Assembly (NCBI GenBank): GCA_014925825.1
Contig: JACGCK010000055.1
Coordinates: forward strand, 1 to 64,000
DNA length: 64,000 nt
Direction of reading: 5' to 3'
Origin: Pholiota molesta
Lineage: Eukaryota > Basidiomycota > Agaricomycetes > Agaricales > Strophariaceae
Shown: positions 1-12,386 of the stretch, piece by piece
Layout of the letters: each line of letters opens with the position of its first letter
Position numbering within the stretch: position 1 is the first letter of the stretch
Translations under genes and position numbers: made by a program
The notes under the pieces: model-generated
The model's input: the letters and a program-made list of their open reading frames with translations, nothing else
The model's database searches: none
What the model was told of the DNA's origin: nothing

Positions 1-371
1 TACCTGTCTTCACCTACATACATCCATGACGCATGTCTTCATATATAATCCTGTTTTGGACCTTCTCCCATTGTCAAGAAATCCCGATTATCCGGGACAG
101 AGAATAATCAATGCGACGCAATCTGTAGGTTGTAAGCGCCTACTGTATGATATGCGCAATCGTTACAGAAGTATTGAATTTAAGGCAATACATATATCTT
201 AAGATATTTTTCTAGCGCTCGATGGGAAACTTTCGTTGATCAATTTATCATGTAAGCACTCTACGGAATGGCAATCACAGTATGCTAAAGCTGATTTTAG
301 AAACCGGCGAGCCCAGACGGACAGCGCTAGCGGTCGAAAGTTGGAGATCTAGTGCCAGCAGAAGAATTCGC
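1..371. other. Intergenic, no gene seen
   Basis: AT-rich flank downstream of the minus-strand gene that ends at 372. I see no coding exon. Around 200-235 it carries a short motif (core TAGCGCTCGAT followed by an AAAC/TTCGTT tail) that recurs near 6187-6222 in the same orientation. Confidence 0.5.
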
Positions 372-2741
372 TTACTTCTTTTTTTTCTTCTTCGAATTTT
401 TCTTTTTCTTCTTCGGACTGAAAGTAGGTACGTTGTCCTCATCATCTACTTCTTCGACAGTTGCTTTCTGACTAGCTTGAGAGACGGCTGTATTGAGGAA
501 TATTATCAGTCGAGTGATTGTTGCATAAATGCTAGATAACCTTACGAGGTTTATCATTCCTTGCCGCCGAAGTCATAGTGGCAGAAGATTTGAACCCCGG
601 TTTTGGAGGCGTTTTGGTAGGGACAACTTTCGGCACACCTGTCGGTGTCGCCTTGGACGCAGCACGGGTAGCCAGTGTGCGGGGCTCTGTCCTTGCTGCC
701 GTCTTTAACCTCGGACTGGCAGTAAACGTTCGCCCTAAAATGGATTCAATGCTAAATCTGCATGTCAATTAAACAAACCAGCTCACCTCTCAAAGAATCC
801 AAAAGCTTTAGGAAATAATTTCCTTCGATATTTTCTTTGCTAAGAGAGTCATTTTCCTCGGGCATATTTGGCTCAGACTCGAGCCAATTAGTTTCGTAGG
901 CTGCATCCATAGCCTCTCTCAATAGATCGCGAATTTTGTTTTCCTCTTCGGTGTCATAGCCGAGTTCGTCGTCGTCGTCGAATTTCTCATCATCGTCGGA
1001 CTCATCGTCATCCGAATCTGTGTCATCGCCATAGTCCGACGTGTCCGGAAACCGGACACGAGCTGGACCATAGAATCATCGCTGTCATCCGTCCACACCA
1101 TTCGTAAGCGCGAGTGGTTTCGCGGGCTTGTCTTGTTTCTTTACGGGAGCGCGTCCCGTAGGTATCTCGTAGTTTGATTTGCGATTGGCCACGTCTTCCA
1201 ACTGCCATAAAGCATCTATACCTAATCCTGATATTGAGGATATTAATTCTTGTATCACGTTGATAATCAATAGGAATCAATCAGCTACACAAACTAAGGA
1301 AATTCACCTGATCGATTTGTTTCCACACGTTGTCAAGGTTGGACTTTCTTTTCGTCTTATACAGAGGATCAATCATATCTTTAAAATTGGTGAACATGTT
1401 TGATGCCTGCAAGGAAAATATCTGAGCGTCGACCCAGCTTTCGTATTCTTCTGGCATCTGCCTGGGTTGACTCTTCCAGGGCTCTTCTTCCAGCCCGAAT
1501 AACGGTGCGGCTAAGAGCTCTTGCAGCTCCAGGGAGATCTAAAGTAGTTCGTAAGTAACGTTAGCCGCAGAGGTATGGGACGACATACAAAAAGATCACC
1601 GACTGCATTCCATAACGCTGGAGGGAAACGTTTAGTTCTACGAGCTTGAGGGAATTCATTGACCGCGTCACGGAGAATGCGATAAAGTACGGCTTGGGGA
1701 TATTTTCCTTGCGGGAAGCAGAGTTCAATTAATATAGAGTCCAAAAAGAACTCTGCAGCGTCGCGCAAATATGTCCAATCAAATATGTACTCAAGCTCCG
1801 TTGGACTCGAGCTTTTCCTCGGCTTGAGTTTGAAATATTTCGCATAATGAGCTAAAGAAATGCAGTCAGTAGAAATTTGATGATCAAAACAAACTCAACT
1901 CACGCGCCGTAGTAGCTAAAACCGCGGATCTATCTTGGTTCATTTTGACTAGAACATCTACCATGTTGCACAAGACAAGATAACGCGCCCTCATGTCAGC
2001 ATTGCTTTGGAGTTGCAGCTTGGCATTCTGGTCCGTCAAACCCTCAACAGCAAATTCATTTAGTCTATCGGACACCATCTTCCAAGCAGAAGCAAGCATG
2101 TACGAGTTGTGGATTCTATAAGCAGGTACGAAAGTTGTCATTTCCATCGCAAGATGTCCACAAGGTACAAGGACATACTTACCTGGTGGCAACCAACATG
2201 GCAACATGGTCGGATAAGTTTATGCGAAGATCTGTTCTCGAGGGCTCTGTTCTGGCCTGCAGCTCTTGCTTGACAAGAGAGCGGAACTTATGAGGGTCTT
2301 TTAGGTTGGAGATATCATTGACGAATGCTGTATGGTGAGTCTGAGTTAATGAATAACCTTGCATTGCAACTATACTCGATTTGACATACCATCGGTTTGA
2401 GATTTCGCCATCTCCAGACATTTCTTCAAGCTAAAGGCACCCGTAGTCCTGGGGTTTTCGACCATATTTTCTGATCAATATTTCAAATCAGACGTCATCC
2501 GAGTCGTGAAATGCTGCCGAAACAACTCACCTACAAGAAGGTCCAATTTCTCGCGCCCACTCATCCAGCCCATCGGCATGTTTTCATTAGTTTCCTGTGA
2601 TCCATATTTTCCAGTACGCAATATCAAAGCGTTCTGCGTTGTTGGATGCAACCCCGCGGGATCGATCTTGGAAACTGCATCTCGAGGACTCACTGAAGCG
2701 AGTTTTTTTGTGGTGTGTGCCCCTTTTTTGACTCGAGGCAT
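372..2741 (-). CDS. Hypothetical multi-exon protein with acidic region and lysine-rich tail
   Basis: I do not recognise the family. About eight short introns join into a protein of roughly 600 residues. The chosen start gives MPRVKKGAHTTKKLA. The middle is helical and well ordered (segments such as DAAEFFLDSILIELCFPQGK and YPQAVLYRILRDAVNEF). Near 960-1030 an acidic D/E run occurs, read as DSDDDESDDDEKFDDDDDE in the minus frame. The last exon ends in two lysine clusters just before a TAA at 372-374. Acidic and lysine tracts of this kind are common in nuclear or nucleolar proteins, so nuclear location is an inference. A further minus-strand exon at 3024-3236 could extend the 5' end. Its upstream region is shared with the divergent NACHT gene. 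Exon borders in the middle are uncertain. Confidence 0.6.
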
Positions 2742-3305
2742 ATCAGGATGAACACTGCTAACGTACTTTTGAACAGTGGAATATCTGAAAATAACGGAGT
2801 CAGGATGAGTGGTCTCCCATAGGCAGACTCCAGTGGAATTCGGTTGATTGGAGTGGTCTGCGTCAAGTCTGCGTGCAAACGCGACCCGTTTGTCGTGTCG
2901 GAAACTTCCAGGCCAGGATGACAGCATTTTCTGATTGGACATACTTATTGTTAGGACAAAACTTCTCACTTGTTCAATGGAACAAAATCCAACGAACGCA
3001 TACTTTTGCGCGATGGCCGCATTTCAAACCTTTTGTCGCTGGAGCTTCAAGCTAAGTATACCAAACACGTCCCAGTGAAGCGCTAGCCTCTCCTCCGTCG
3101 TCCACCCACCATATCGTCCTATTTTGAGGTATCGTCTTATCATGGCCAGTTGGCCGGCCATGCTGGATGTGAACTGCACAGCCGTGCTTCGTATATCCAA
3201 TATAATGTCCTGAACTGGGTCTGTCTTCCCATGCACCCGTCATCACGCTGCGAACTCAACACTGTCAACCAATCCACCTACATCCCAGACCTGCAGCAGC
3301 CCGCC
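2742..3305. other. Divergent intergenic region, possible upstream exon
   Basis: It separates the minus-strand hypothetical gene from the plus-strand NACHT gene and should hold both promoters. A minus-strand open stretch at 3024-3236 reads like coding sequence (GQLAMIRRYLKIGRYGGW) and could be a 5' exon of the minus gene, but I could not connect it with confidence. Confidence 0.35.
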
Positions 3306-5880
3306 ATGGCGCCGGAGGGCAACCAAGAAATCTTTCATGGTGCCATAAACCCCATCATTAACGATGGGACATTTGCAGTCGTCAGAGGCGACATGCATCT
3401 CCACTCACGCAATTCCAAGCATTATGGTAAGCACGCCGTTCCGAGCAGCCAACTCATGCCAGTATAGCTTCATCCACGATTAACAACATACTTCCTCTAG
3501 CAATGAATACCCTCATTGCCAACGTCGCTCAAGGCGCCTTTCACAATGCCGCTGAACGAAGCGATCCACCACGATGTCTCCCAGGCACTCGTACGACCAT
3601 CCGTGAAGAGATCATGGCATGGATCAAATCCCCCAAGGCCCACCTCACATTCATTCTCTGGCTGTCTGGGCCAGCGGGTGCCGGCAAAACTGCAATTGCG
3701 CAGACTATCGCGGAGGAGTGCGAAAAGAAAGGCTTCCTCGCTGCATCGTTCTTCTTCTCGCGCATGGCCGCTGGACGAAATGACGCGTCGCGATTTGTTG
3801 CGACGCTTGCCTACCAGCTTCTGATATCTATACCCCAAATACGCGATCCCATTCTTGCTGCGATTGAGAAGGATCCCGTAATCTTTTCTCGTACCCTTGC
3901 GGTGCAGATGCGAACATTGGTAGCCGCTCCGCTCGCGGCTGCTTCAAAGGCCATTCATCTGGGTCCGCAGGTTGTGGTTGTGGACGGCATAGATGAAAGC
4001 GGGCCCAATGGAAAAGCACAGGCAGAACTGCTCAAAGTGGTAGGAGATGCCATCTCCGAGCTGCGAGAGATTCCCATTACATTCTTCATTGGGAGTCGCC
4101 CAGAATATGATATCCGCCTCGCATTCAGCATGAAAGCACTCGGCCCTCTTGTGAAGGTCTTGGTCTTGAATGACAAGTACAACCCCGACGCCGACATCAG
4201 ATGCTATTTCGAGTCTCAATTTCAGGAAATCCGAGAAAGGCAACTCGCGCTCGGGATCCCTCTCACCTCTCCATGGCCAAAGAAGGTCGAGGTCGAGCGA
4301 CTAGTCCAGAAATCGTCGGGGCAATTCATTTTCGCCAGCACAGTAATCAAATTTGTGGATTCCCTCCGCGACCCTGCGAAGGGCCTCGATATCATCCTTG
4401 GTTTGTCCGCCCCCGGCAAAGAGACACCTTTCGCTCAGCTTGACGCGCTATATAGCTTTATCTTGTCTTCGGTGGAAGACCTCCCGAAGGTGCTGGAGGT
4501 ATTGACGTTGCTCATGCTCGCGGATCACTACAGTGATCGGCTGCGAGTAGATACAGTTGATGAGCTCCTGCGCTTTGAAGTCCGGAGAGTTCTGTTGGAT
4601 ATGCATGCTTTGGTGTTTGTTCCTCCCCCTACCAGTCCTGAAGCTGCATTGCGCATACACCACGCCTCGCTGTATGACTTCCTAACAGACCGTTCCAGAT
4701 CTCAAGAGTTTTTTGTTGATGCAAAGCAGGGACATATCATGATTGGTCAATGTTGGCTCAGAATGATCGCCAACTACTTCCATTCAAAACACTCCCAAGG
4801 ATGTAGGCTCTCATTCCGGATTGAGGCCTTTGTTCATTGTTGCAAACAATTACCTAGCGGAGAGCTTGCGGATTGTCTGGCGAGTTTTGATCTCAAGGCA
4901 CTATTGGACGAAATTAGCGATGCCGAAGATTTGTATGGCCCAAAATGGGATGTCTTTATGACTATGTGCAAGGAGCAACAGGTTAGCAACACCAAGTTCT
5001 AAAAGCACTTCTGATAAGTAAGCTCTGACAACAGCTTAATACAGGCAAATGGAGCTCGCGGTGATTTTCCCCCCCAATCCCAGAAGGAATTCCAATTCCA
5101 TGACTTTATCACGAAACGGGTTTTGCAATATCCCCCTTCTATTCGAGCCTGTATTCCCCTGCTCTTTGATCTTATCTCGGACTTTATTGATGGGTTTCCA
5201 AACATCTCTCTTGTCTTACTTCATGGCGCATGTCGATCCAAAGCGGATTTTGCACGCCTGCAGGAACTGGATGGAAGGTCATTGAACATTAGGAATTTGC
5301 GCTCCAACAACTACTTTGCGACATATTTCAAGAGCAAACAGAAACCTGCGCAGCCTAATAAGAACCAAAGCTACATCAAGGTAATTGAGCAAATAGTCAG
5401 AATTGTTCACCCTTTGTGAGCCATATCTTCTGCACCATTCATAGACATTTGATCCATTCTGCTTTGTAGGCCTGGTGAAGCCAAATCTCACCTCAAAATC
5501 CCTCTACCGCTAGAAATTGATTTCCCGACCCGAAAATCTATGCACCTATCGTTTTCATCCTCCTTTGAAAAATTGCTCTCTGGTGTTCCCGAAATTTCGG
5601 ACCTTGCACGTTTCTTGCAAGAGCGTGTCCTTCAGTATGGAAAATGCAAGATATTCGACCAATCCCGTAGGTTCATTGCTCTCGCCAGCTTGAAATACGT
5701 CCAAGTAAGCATCTTTTTCTTTCTTTTTCCCCCCTCACTATCATTTTTTGAGCTGACCTGTTCTCCCGTCAGGAATGTAATATACCGTATCTGAGACATA
5801 GCCATCCACCAGATACCGACATATGCATCATTTGTGAAAAGTGCCCTGATGCTTCCGTGGACGATTTTCCACTCTATTGA
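3306..5880 (+). CDS. NACHT-domain NTPase (fungal NLR-like STAND protein)
   Basis: Predicted signal-transducing P-loop NTPase of the type used in fungal non-self recognition; it would act in the cytoplasm. The start at 3306 gives a 41-residue first exon with the INDGTF..V.G motif seen ahead of many basidiomycete NACHT domains. After one intron come CLPGTR, the Walker A loop GPAGAGKT near residue 100, a Walker B-like VVVVDGIDE and the sensor region FFIGSRPE, then a winged-helix-like part ending HHASLYDFL. Further exons, joined by a phase-consistent splice after IVRIVHPL, give about 765 residues ending at TGA 5878-5880. The C-terminus shows no WD40, ankyrin or TPR repeats, which usually form the sensor in this family. 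It finishes instead with a small CIICEKC cysteine cluster. It could be a short-form NLR; ligand and effector activity are unknown. Confidence 0.82.
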
Positions 5881-6381
5881 ATACTCTCTAATTATTGCTT
5901 TGATTATCATGCGAATTATCATTGAGCTGTCTGTCGTGTTCAAGAATTTACGCTGGCACGTCGAAGTTCCGCACAGCCAAGGTGCCGGCCTTCATCTCGA
6001 GGTTACATCAAAGCAGCCTTTTCGTTGAACTAAAGTACCTCCCAGGTAGCGCCTGCTGTCGGAATTGCCCCTGGCTCGATTGACTGTGGGTCTGAGGACT
6101 GTCTTTTCTTCAAATCCATTCGTTGGATGTGAAATGTTGTGTGAATGCCTAATGACTTCGTTTATTGAAGGCATCATAAAGTAAGACCTTTTTTATAGCG
6201 CTCGATAGCAAAACTTCGTTAAGAAGTATGTTAATATCTGCCATGTCAATTCTGCCGTAGGTTCAAGGCATATTGTCCTCTACACGCATGTGCCTAGCAT
6301 TAGCGACAATGATATAGTACAAATTGGAATAGATGATAAAGATAGAACGACCAGCGTAGCCAGTTTTGATGGAGTCTTTGC
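5881..6381. other. Convergent intergenic region
   Basis: Space between the 3' ends of the NACHT and DnaJ genes; no coding exon seen. Around 6187-6222 lies a second copy of the TAGCGCTCGAT-core motif found near 200-235. Confidence 0.5.
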
Positions 6382-8006
6382 TTATCTTGCGCCCCATAAG
6401 CGTCTCATAAAGTGCATCATTTTGGCTTTAGGAGGCAGGATCTCCCACCTAAAATAGCGATTAGCCATCGTCACATAGAGATAAAGAAAGGCAGAGTTTA
6501 ACTTACTGCACAACCAAATTTCCTCGTCCGACAATCTGGCCTCGTTCTCTGACTGGCATACCGGCCCCTTTGACAATGCTCCGTCCCTTCATGTTCTTGT
6601 CCGACGGATAGTCAATTTGAACGACGAGATTACGACCGTCGATGCCCATCAATGGGACTTTGCCGCCCTGGCGGCGCAGACCGTCGACCCAAGGCAGACG
6701 GACGTCCATGATCAGGTCGTCGAAAATCCTGATAAAGCGATCATGGGGCACCTCCTCGATGATAAACGCGATGTCCTGAAAAGCGCCCGGCTTCCACTCG
6801 TGGCCCACGTTGCGACATAGAATGCGGGTCCCGGGTCTGCATCCTGCAGGAATGTCTATTTCTATCACCACGTGTTTGGATTTTCTGGACAGGTATGCGC
6901 GAGTTATTCCGAATCGATAGTGTTTTCCGACATATAATTCTTCGAGGGTGAGAGAAAGTGAATAGACCCATTCTCCGTTGGGTCCCAGGCCGAAAGATAG
7001 TAGAGGTATGTCGTAAGGAGGGATTTGGTTTCTAGGGTTTGGTTGATTGTGAAGAGGAGGAATAGGCGGATGTTGCTTGTAATCGGTGGTTCTTGGTCTA
7101 TTTGGTCTATTAGGAACATTCATTGGAGCGTTCATTGGAGCGTGCATTGGTACATTCATTGGCGCATTCATTGGCATATTATGACTGACAAGTAGAAGTG
7201 CTGAGTTAAATTCGAAAGGACGAAGATATGCAGGCACTTACGTCGAAGGGCGATGTCTGGGCTGTGGAGGAGGGTGAGGGGCATATCCATTCTGAGGTTT
7301 GGCATTTGTTGGTGTCGGTTTTGGTATTTTGGACGATTTTGGGGGAGGAGCAGTGGGTGGAACTCGAGCAAACGAAGGGGGTGGTGTGTACATAGGAGGG
7401 CCCGCGGCAGCGCCTCTAGGTGGCGGTTCGTAGCTGAAAACATGAGGCCGGCGAGCGGAGCCGTGACGATACTGCGCAGACATGTCATCGGCTGGCTTGC
7501 GGACTCCTTGCTTCCAGGAAGACCGAACACTTTCGCGTTTGCTTGAGGCTGGTGTCGTCATTGTCTCCGTGCTGCCAGAAGCGACCATGTGCACGAAAGA
7601 GTCTATAGATATGGTTGATTCGCTGCTGGTTTTGTGGGTCATTGGAGGAGGTCGCCTTGTCGGAGGCGGGTGAGGATTGACTATAGGTGATTGCACGCGC
7701 CCTTGTCTAACCAGCGTCCTATATGCATTTGTAACCTGCCAAAGGGCGATGAGGTTCACTAATAAAGGATATCAGGATCGGAATGTCAACACACCTCGAG
7801 GAAACGCCGCGTAGCTGCATCTCTATTGTGATTATTATGATGACGGTCTGGATGCCATCTCAATGCCTGAAAGGCGATGAACATATTCTCAGGGAAAACC
7901 AGGGATTTTGATGAATGAGTACCATTATTCTGTACGCATTCTTGATTTCATCCCCGCTGGCTCCTTCAACAATATCCAGGGTACGATATGCGTCTCTGAG
8001 CGACAT
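6382..8006 (-). CDS. DnaJ/Hsp40 co-chaperone, type II (no zinc finger)
   Basis: J-domain co-chaperone that would stimulate Hsp70 ATPase activity and deliver clients. The start at 8006 gives MSLRDAYRTLDIVEG. The second exon holds helix II with the diagnostic HPD (ALRWHPDRHHNN), followed by VTNAYRTLV; the J domain therefore occupies about residues 1-60. A long proline/serine-rich linker follows, then near 7115-7178 a run of MNAPMNVPMHAP-type repeats. The C-terminal peptide-binding region starts around SLTLEELYVGKHYRF and includes VVIEIDIPAGCRPGTRI, ending RRLWGAR. There is no CxxCxGxG zinc module and no G/F-rich segment, so it is DNAJB-like with an unusual linker. Predicted length is about 460 residues over five exons. 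Spacing and phase of the introns agree well. Confidence 0.85.
7115..7178 (-). repeat. In-frame 12-bp tandem repeat in DnaJ linker
   Basis: Five to six imperfect copies of a 12-bp unit of the GGAGCGTTCATT type on the plus strand. It encodes alternating Met-Asn/His-Ala/Val-Pro on the minus strand. The repeat is in frame, so copy number can change without breaking the protein. Confidence 0.75.
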
Positions 8007-10099
8007 GGGCACGGCACGTCGAGAAAGTGTAGACCCTTAGTGGAGGGTGGAAGTAAGTCATAGCCATTGGATGTCGACTTGGGTTCTGGCTTTTATCCCT
8101 CTGTCGGACCGAATGAATAAGGAGAAACTGATATAGCAAGGACCGCAGCGATCCGTTGTGCAGATCTTCAGGTGACGAAAGCCGATATACATGAACGCGG
8201 GAAGCCATTTCTGGGTCCATGTGAGGTCTCAGGCCCTCCGAATTCGGCCTCGTGTTGCTTGCAATGTGGAGGTCCCGTAATAGTAATTTGGAACGAGGAT
8301 ACGCCGATGTTGCAACATCTACAAAAAAAACGTGGTGCAAGTCTGTCCAGGCTGTCCACCGCTAATCAAGCATTCCAAGAAGAAAGTTCCGGAATGAAAC
8401 CGTGCATTAACTTTGTAGTGATTCGTCAAGTTAGCTCGCTGACTGAGAGTCCAGGTCTTTCAAGTTTCCATTGCATTGCCGCGAATGTGATTCTGCACAG
8501 GATTTATGGCGGTGTTGCAAAGCAAACGTCTATGAAACATAAAACAGAAGAAGAACCAGAGATTCTAGTCGCCAGGGATCGGTTTGTCATTTCTATTGAG
8601 GATGTCCGGTCAGAGCAAGGGAGAGGAGGAGAATGAAACAGAATGAAACGTGCCAAAACTCCGCCGCTGATCTCCGTACTTACCGAACCTTTTCATTCCG
8701 CTACCTTATCATGATCTATAGCCCATATCACCCTATATCACCCCGCAGCCCCAAAAATACAATGTCTACGACAGAATAGAAACGCTTGACGACCCTTTCA
8801 TAGGGAGTATCTAAACGAGCGGCCATAACGGGACCGCGTTGGGACCGCGAGACCACTAGCCGCTAGACCGCCACCTCGTTCATCGATTACTTAACCTCCA
8901 AATTTCAAGCGCGCTTTCTTGCAACATTGAACCCGTAGTCCAACTTTGGTCCAACTCGTCGGTAACTGCGCTTGATAAATAATGTTATCTCACGGAAGGG
9001 CCAAATGTCACCATCTAGGCGGTGAGCAAGCGGTGAGGTAAATTCGAACGTCGTTCTGAAGAAAGCTTTCGTGATCTGATTTCTTATTCTGAGGCTAATG
9101 TCAACGGCAGTTACTTGCATGTGATTCAATTCTCGAGTCTTATGCTTTCTACGCTCCTCTGATTGATTTTATATTTCGGGGTTCATTCACTCTAGATAAC
9201 ACTGAACCTTATGCATGATCATGCATGTTTCTCTGACGTGATTACTTCGATCGTTCATCGAATAACCGCCTTTCACGCCCTTAACGCCCGCCATCGCTGC
9301 TCTGGCCTCGTGGCCTTACATCTTGTCCTCTTCTGCGATGTCCCTTACCGTGTCTCCTCTTCAATCCACACAGATCCTTGCAGCAAGCTCGCGTCTTGAC
9401 ACCACGTTCTCGCTCTTCTTCCTATACATTTGCATATAGCGCTCTGATTTCGACTTCCCTGTATGTCAAGAATCGCACGTCGTCTGCAATAAAGTGGACG
9501 ATGCGGATTTACTGAGTCGACCAATTTGCGGGCGTTGATGATGATCAAGGACGATATATATGCCATAAGCTCGCTGCTGGCATAATCCTGAACTATCGCT
9601 AATGCTTTCCTTCTACACGTACAGGGAGCAAAACCCTTGATTTCCAACGCTCGATCTGTTGATGTTCGAGAATCGTTCTCTAGACTGTGGCAAAATTCTC
9701 TCGTTGCATCCTCTATCTTCCCTGATTAAAAAGAATTTTCCATATCACTGGACCCACTTCTGACACGTACAAAGTCGCTCATTTTCTCGTGTGCAGGTAT
9801 CTATACGATAAGTTCGAGCTTCATCAACCAGCTAGCATCATCTAACCGACGTCAAGAGATAATCACTGGAATCTTTCATTCCCGACGCTGCGCGGGAACC
9901 TCTATCGAATGAATCAAACAAGCGAGGATCCATATCTTTTATCGTGTCTTTGGGTAACTTACAAATATTGTTATTACATTTGCCTGCCCAAACGAACCCC
10001 ACTTTCAGAAAGTAATTGCAAGGAACATTCCAAGGCGCGTAGTTTGACATTTCTCTTCAATTTCGGGAAGGTTCCCTCTTTCCAACGGCATCTCCTTCA
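8007..10099. other. Gene-poor region
   Basis: Two kilobases upstream of the DnaJ gene with no gene I can support. An open frame at 8172-8636 (+) shows no recognisable domain and lies in the probable DnaJ promoter. A perfect 16-bp palindrome sits at 9211-9226. The rest is AT-rich with scattered stops. Confidence 0.45.
9211..9226. repeat. Perfect 16-bp palindrome
   Basis: ATGCATGATCATGCAT equals its own reverse complement. Function unknown; it could be a dimeric transcription-factor site or chance. Confidence 0.6.
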
Positions 10100-11680
10100 A
10101 TCCACTAGCTCTTGCTAGATGATTCGAGTCAGCCGACGAGCAATGGGAACATACGCGTGTTAATGGGCAAGGCGACATAATCCAACACCGGTTGGTCAGA
10201 AGAGCACATCAGGGAAGGTATTCACTGACAGGAGCTCCAAGTACAAGATGAGATGAATGTAGCCACCCAATTACCGATTTGTGGGTCATCCAGAATGAGT
10301 GGGCCATCCAATTCCACCGCTGCAGAAAAGGTTATCAATGAACATCAACATCAGTGGACATAAGTCGATAAAAGGTTCTCTTGCCTGCCCTCGCCCATCT
10401 GCCAGGGCCCTGAATAGCTGGATGAGCGGTGCATAGATGATTGTCTATATAAAGTTAAGGTCGTGTTTTAATATAAAGCTCGCCCTTGTGATCTCCTTGA
10501 AAGCAAGGCCCTTTCTCCGCAGCTTGTGTACCCATTGCCCACATACTGTCCAAGAGAGTAGGGACATCCGATGGAAGATCTACAAGACGACGAGGCAGTG
10601 AGAACAGATATCTGAGAACATAAATAGTATCTCCTCGAAACGTTTCACATCTTCAGCGCTTGATTCCGCGGAAATGGCCATGTGGACCAGCAGACCGAGT
10701 AATACGGAGAATATCTCGACCCATGACATGGCCAGCCTGTGGCGGGTGCTTTTGGTTATCCTTGTAAAAGTATCTGCCGTGCCGATGACCTAGATAATAT
10801 GAATATTAGGTGTAGATGTACGCTGAAAGATGCAGATTAATCAATGACAATATGTACAGGCAAATGTAATCTAGAAGCAACCCACCATTAGAAACAACTG
10901 CCCTAAATGCTAAAATGACGATGAAGCATTGTATAGGAGTTGAACCCGCGTCGAGGAAGGCGATGACGAACGGCAAGGAGAGAACAAGGATAGCGCCCGC
11001 ACTGCTGCCTGTATGCCTTTCAGATCTGGATTAGTCGATCTGACCAACAATCCCGCGGCAAAAGCTGCCAGAACATAAAACAGGGTTCTATGAAATCATC
11101 TGCGAAGGGTTCATTTGAGTTAGTGGTGGAAGATTGATCGGTGGATGGGTACGAGAGCGCAGCCTGATGGAGGCGCTTACATCCGAATCCATACACGATG
11201 CATTGCGCGAGGACATTCTAGATTGAATAAAGTAACCTGTTAGATATCGCCCTGATATGCGGACAACAAAACATGAAACATGCCTTCGCGGGATTTTATA
11301 CCTGCCAAATGTGCATACTCAGTCGATAGGAAACAGGAGACGAGAGGAAGAGCAGCTCGTGAGCAGCTCCTTACTTCGCCACCAGCAATGCCTGGTTTGT
11401 AATTAGTTGCCGAAGGGAAAGACGGCCTGCAAATAAACTGAGTCTTCTTTCAAGATGTTACAAAAGAGATAAGCTACTTACCTGACTCATGAACGACCAG
11501 ATACCCAAGAAGATATACCCAAGGGCCATAGGTTCTGTTGAAATGCCAAAATCCACTGAAGATAATCACAACACTAACCTCGGAGCCCAATTGCATGAAG
11601 CATTCCTTGGGACCATCTAAAAAAGTGGAGCGTACACTAAATATAAATGCACAATGCGAGGAGAGCGATTGAAGTTGCAT
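10100..11680 (-). CDS. Uncertain multi-exon membrane protein gene
   Basis: Several minus-strand stretches between apparent splice sites read as membrane protein: STEPMALGYIFLGIWSFMSQ near 11520, a segment MHIWQNVLAQCIVYGFG near 11190-11320, GAILVLSLPFVIAFLDAG near 10960-11010, and WVEIFSVLLGLLVHMAISAE near 10660-10720. Downstream lie soluble-looking pieces such as LPSDVPTLLDSMWAMGTQAA and AVELDGPLILDDPQI. I could not connect them all with canonical GT..AG junctions in one frame, notably around 10440-10620, so this is either a gene with many tiny exons or a decaying copy. I do not recognise the family. The ends given are approximate. Confidence 0.3.
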
Positions 11681-12386
11681 TTAACAAATAAACATGAGTA
11701 GGATGCATTCAATGAGAATGACTTTCTTCAAATTGTCGGCGAGGAAAGAAAAAACTGTTGTTTCTTCCTTGTTTCTCGATGGTTCTGGCAAGTCCAATAT
11801 TCAAGCAGTCCATGATGTTACAGAGCCGGGAGCGCTCTAAAAATGCATTCTTGGCCAATTAGATAGGATTACAGGCAAGTGTTGGGCAAGTGTTGGGCAA
11901 ATTATTCAAGAATCTTCAAGGAACCTGTCGCAATTATACTGATGAGTATTTACAATGCTTATCGAGGAGAAACTAAGAGAAAAAGGTAGACGATAGGACA
12001 TCTTCACTGTTTGAAGAAGTATGGTGGTAGTGGTAGGATGAAGAGCTTGAATTCGGGCTCCGCCGCCCGCGTCGCGACCAAGTCGCGACCCACGACTCAC
12101 AAGCCCAGATCTGAAGCTGAAGGTCGTGCAACTCGAATTCATAGCCACTCCCATTTAAAATCGAAAGATGCGTTCGACCAACTCCTGTAATTTAGCGAAT
12201 GATTTTTTCAAGAACGAAAGACTTTGAAACAGGATTCCAGCCTCATCTGGACCTAGAAAACATAACGATAATCTAATCTATTGCCATATGCGGATGGCCT
12301 ATACGAATGGTTCGATTTCTGATTTTCGGACAAATATAAAGTAAAGGGAAAACGGAGGACTTGTCGTCGTCGTCCCACACTTCACC
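11681..12386. other. Intergenic, CYP51 promoter
   Basis: Separates the uncertain minus-strand gene from CYP51. A TATAAAG at 12335-12341 lies about 50 bp before the CYP51 start codon and is a plausible TATA box. No coding exon seen. Confidence 0.4.

Noticed and set aside
8172..8636. 154-codon plus-strand frame upstream of the DnaJ gene
   Set aside because: No recognisable domain; it overlaps the likely promoter and leader of the minus-strand DnaJ gene.
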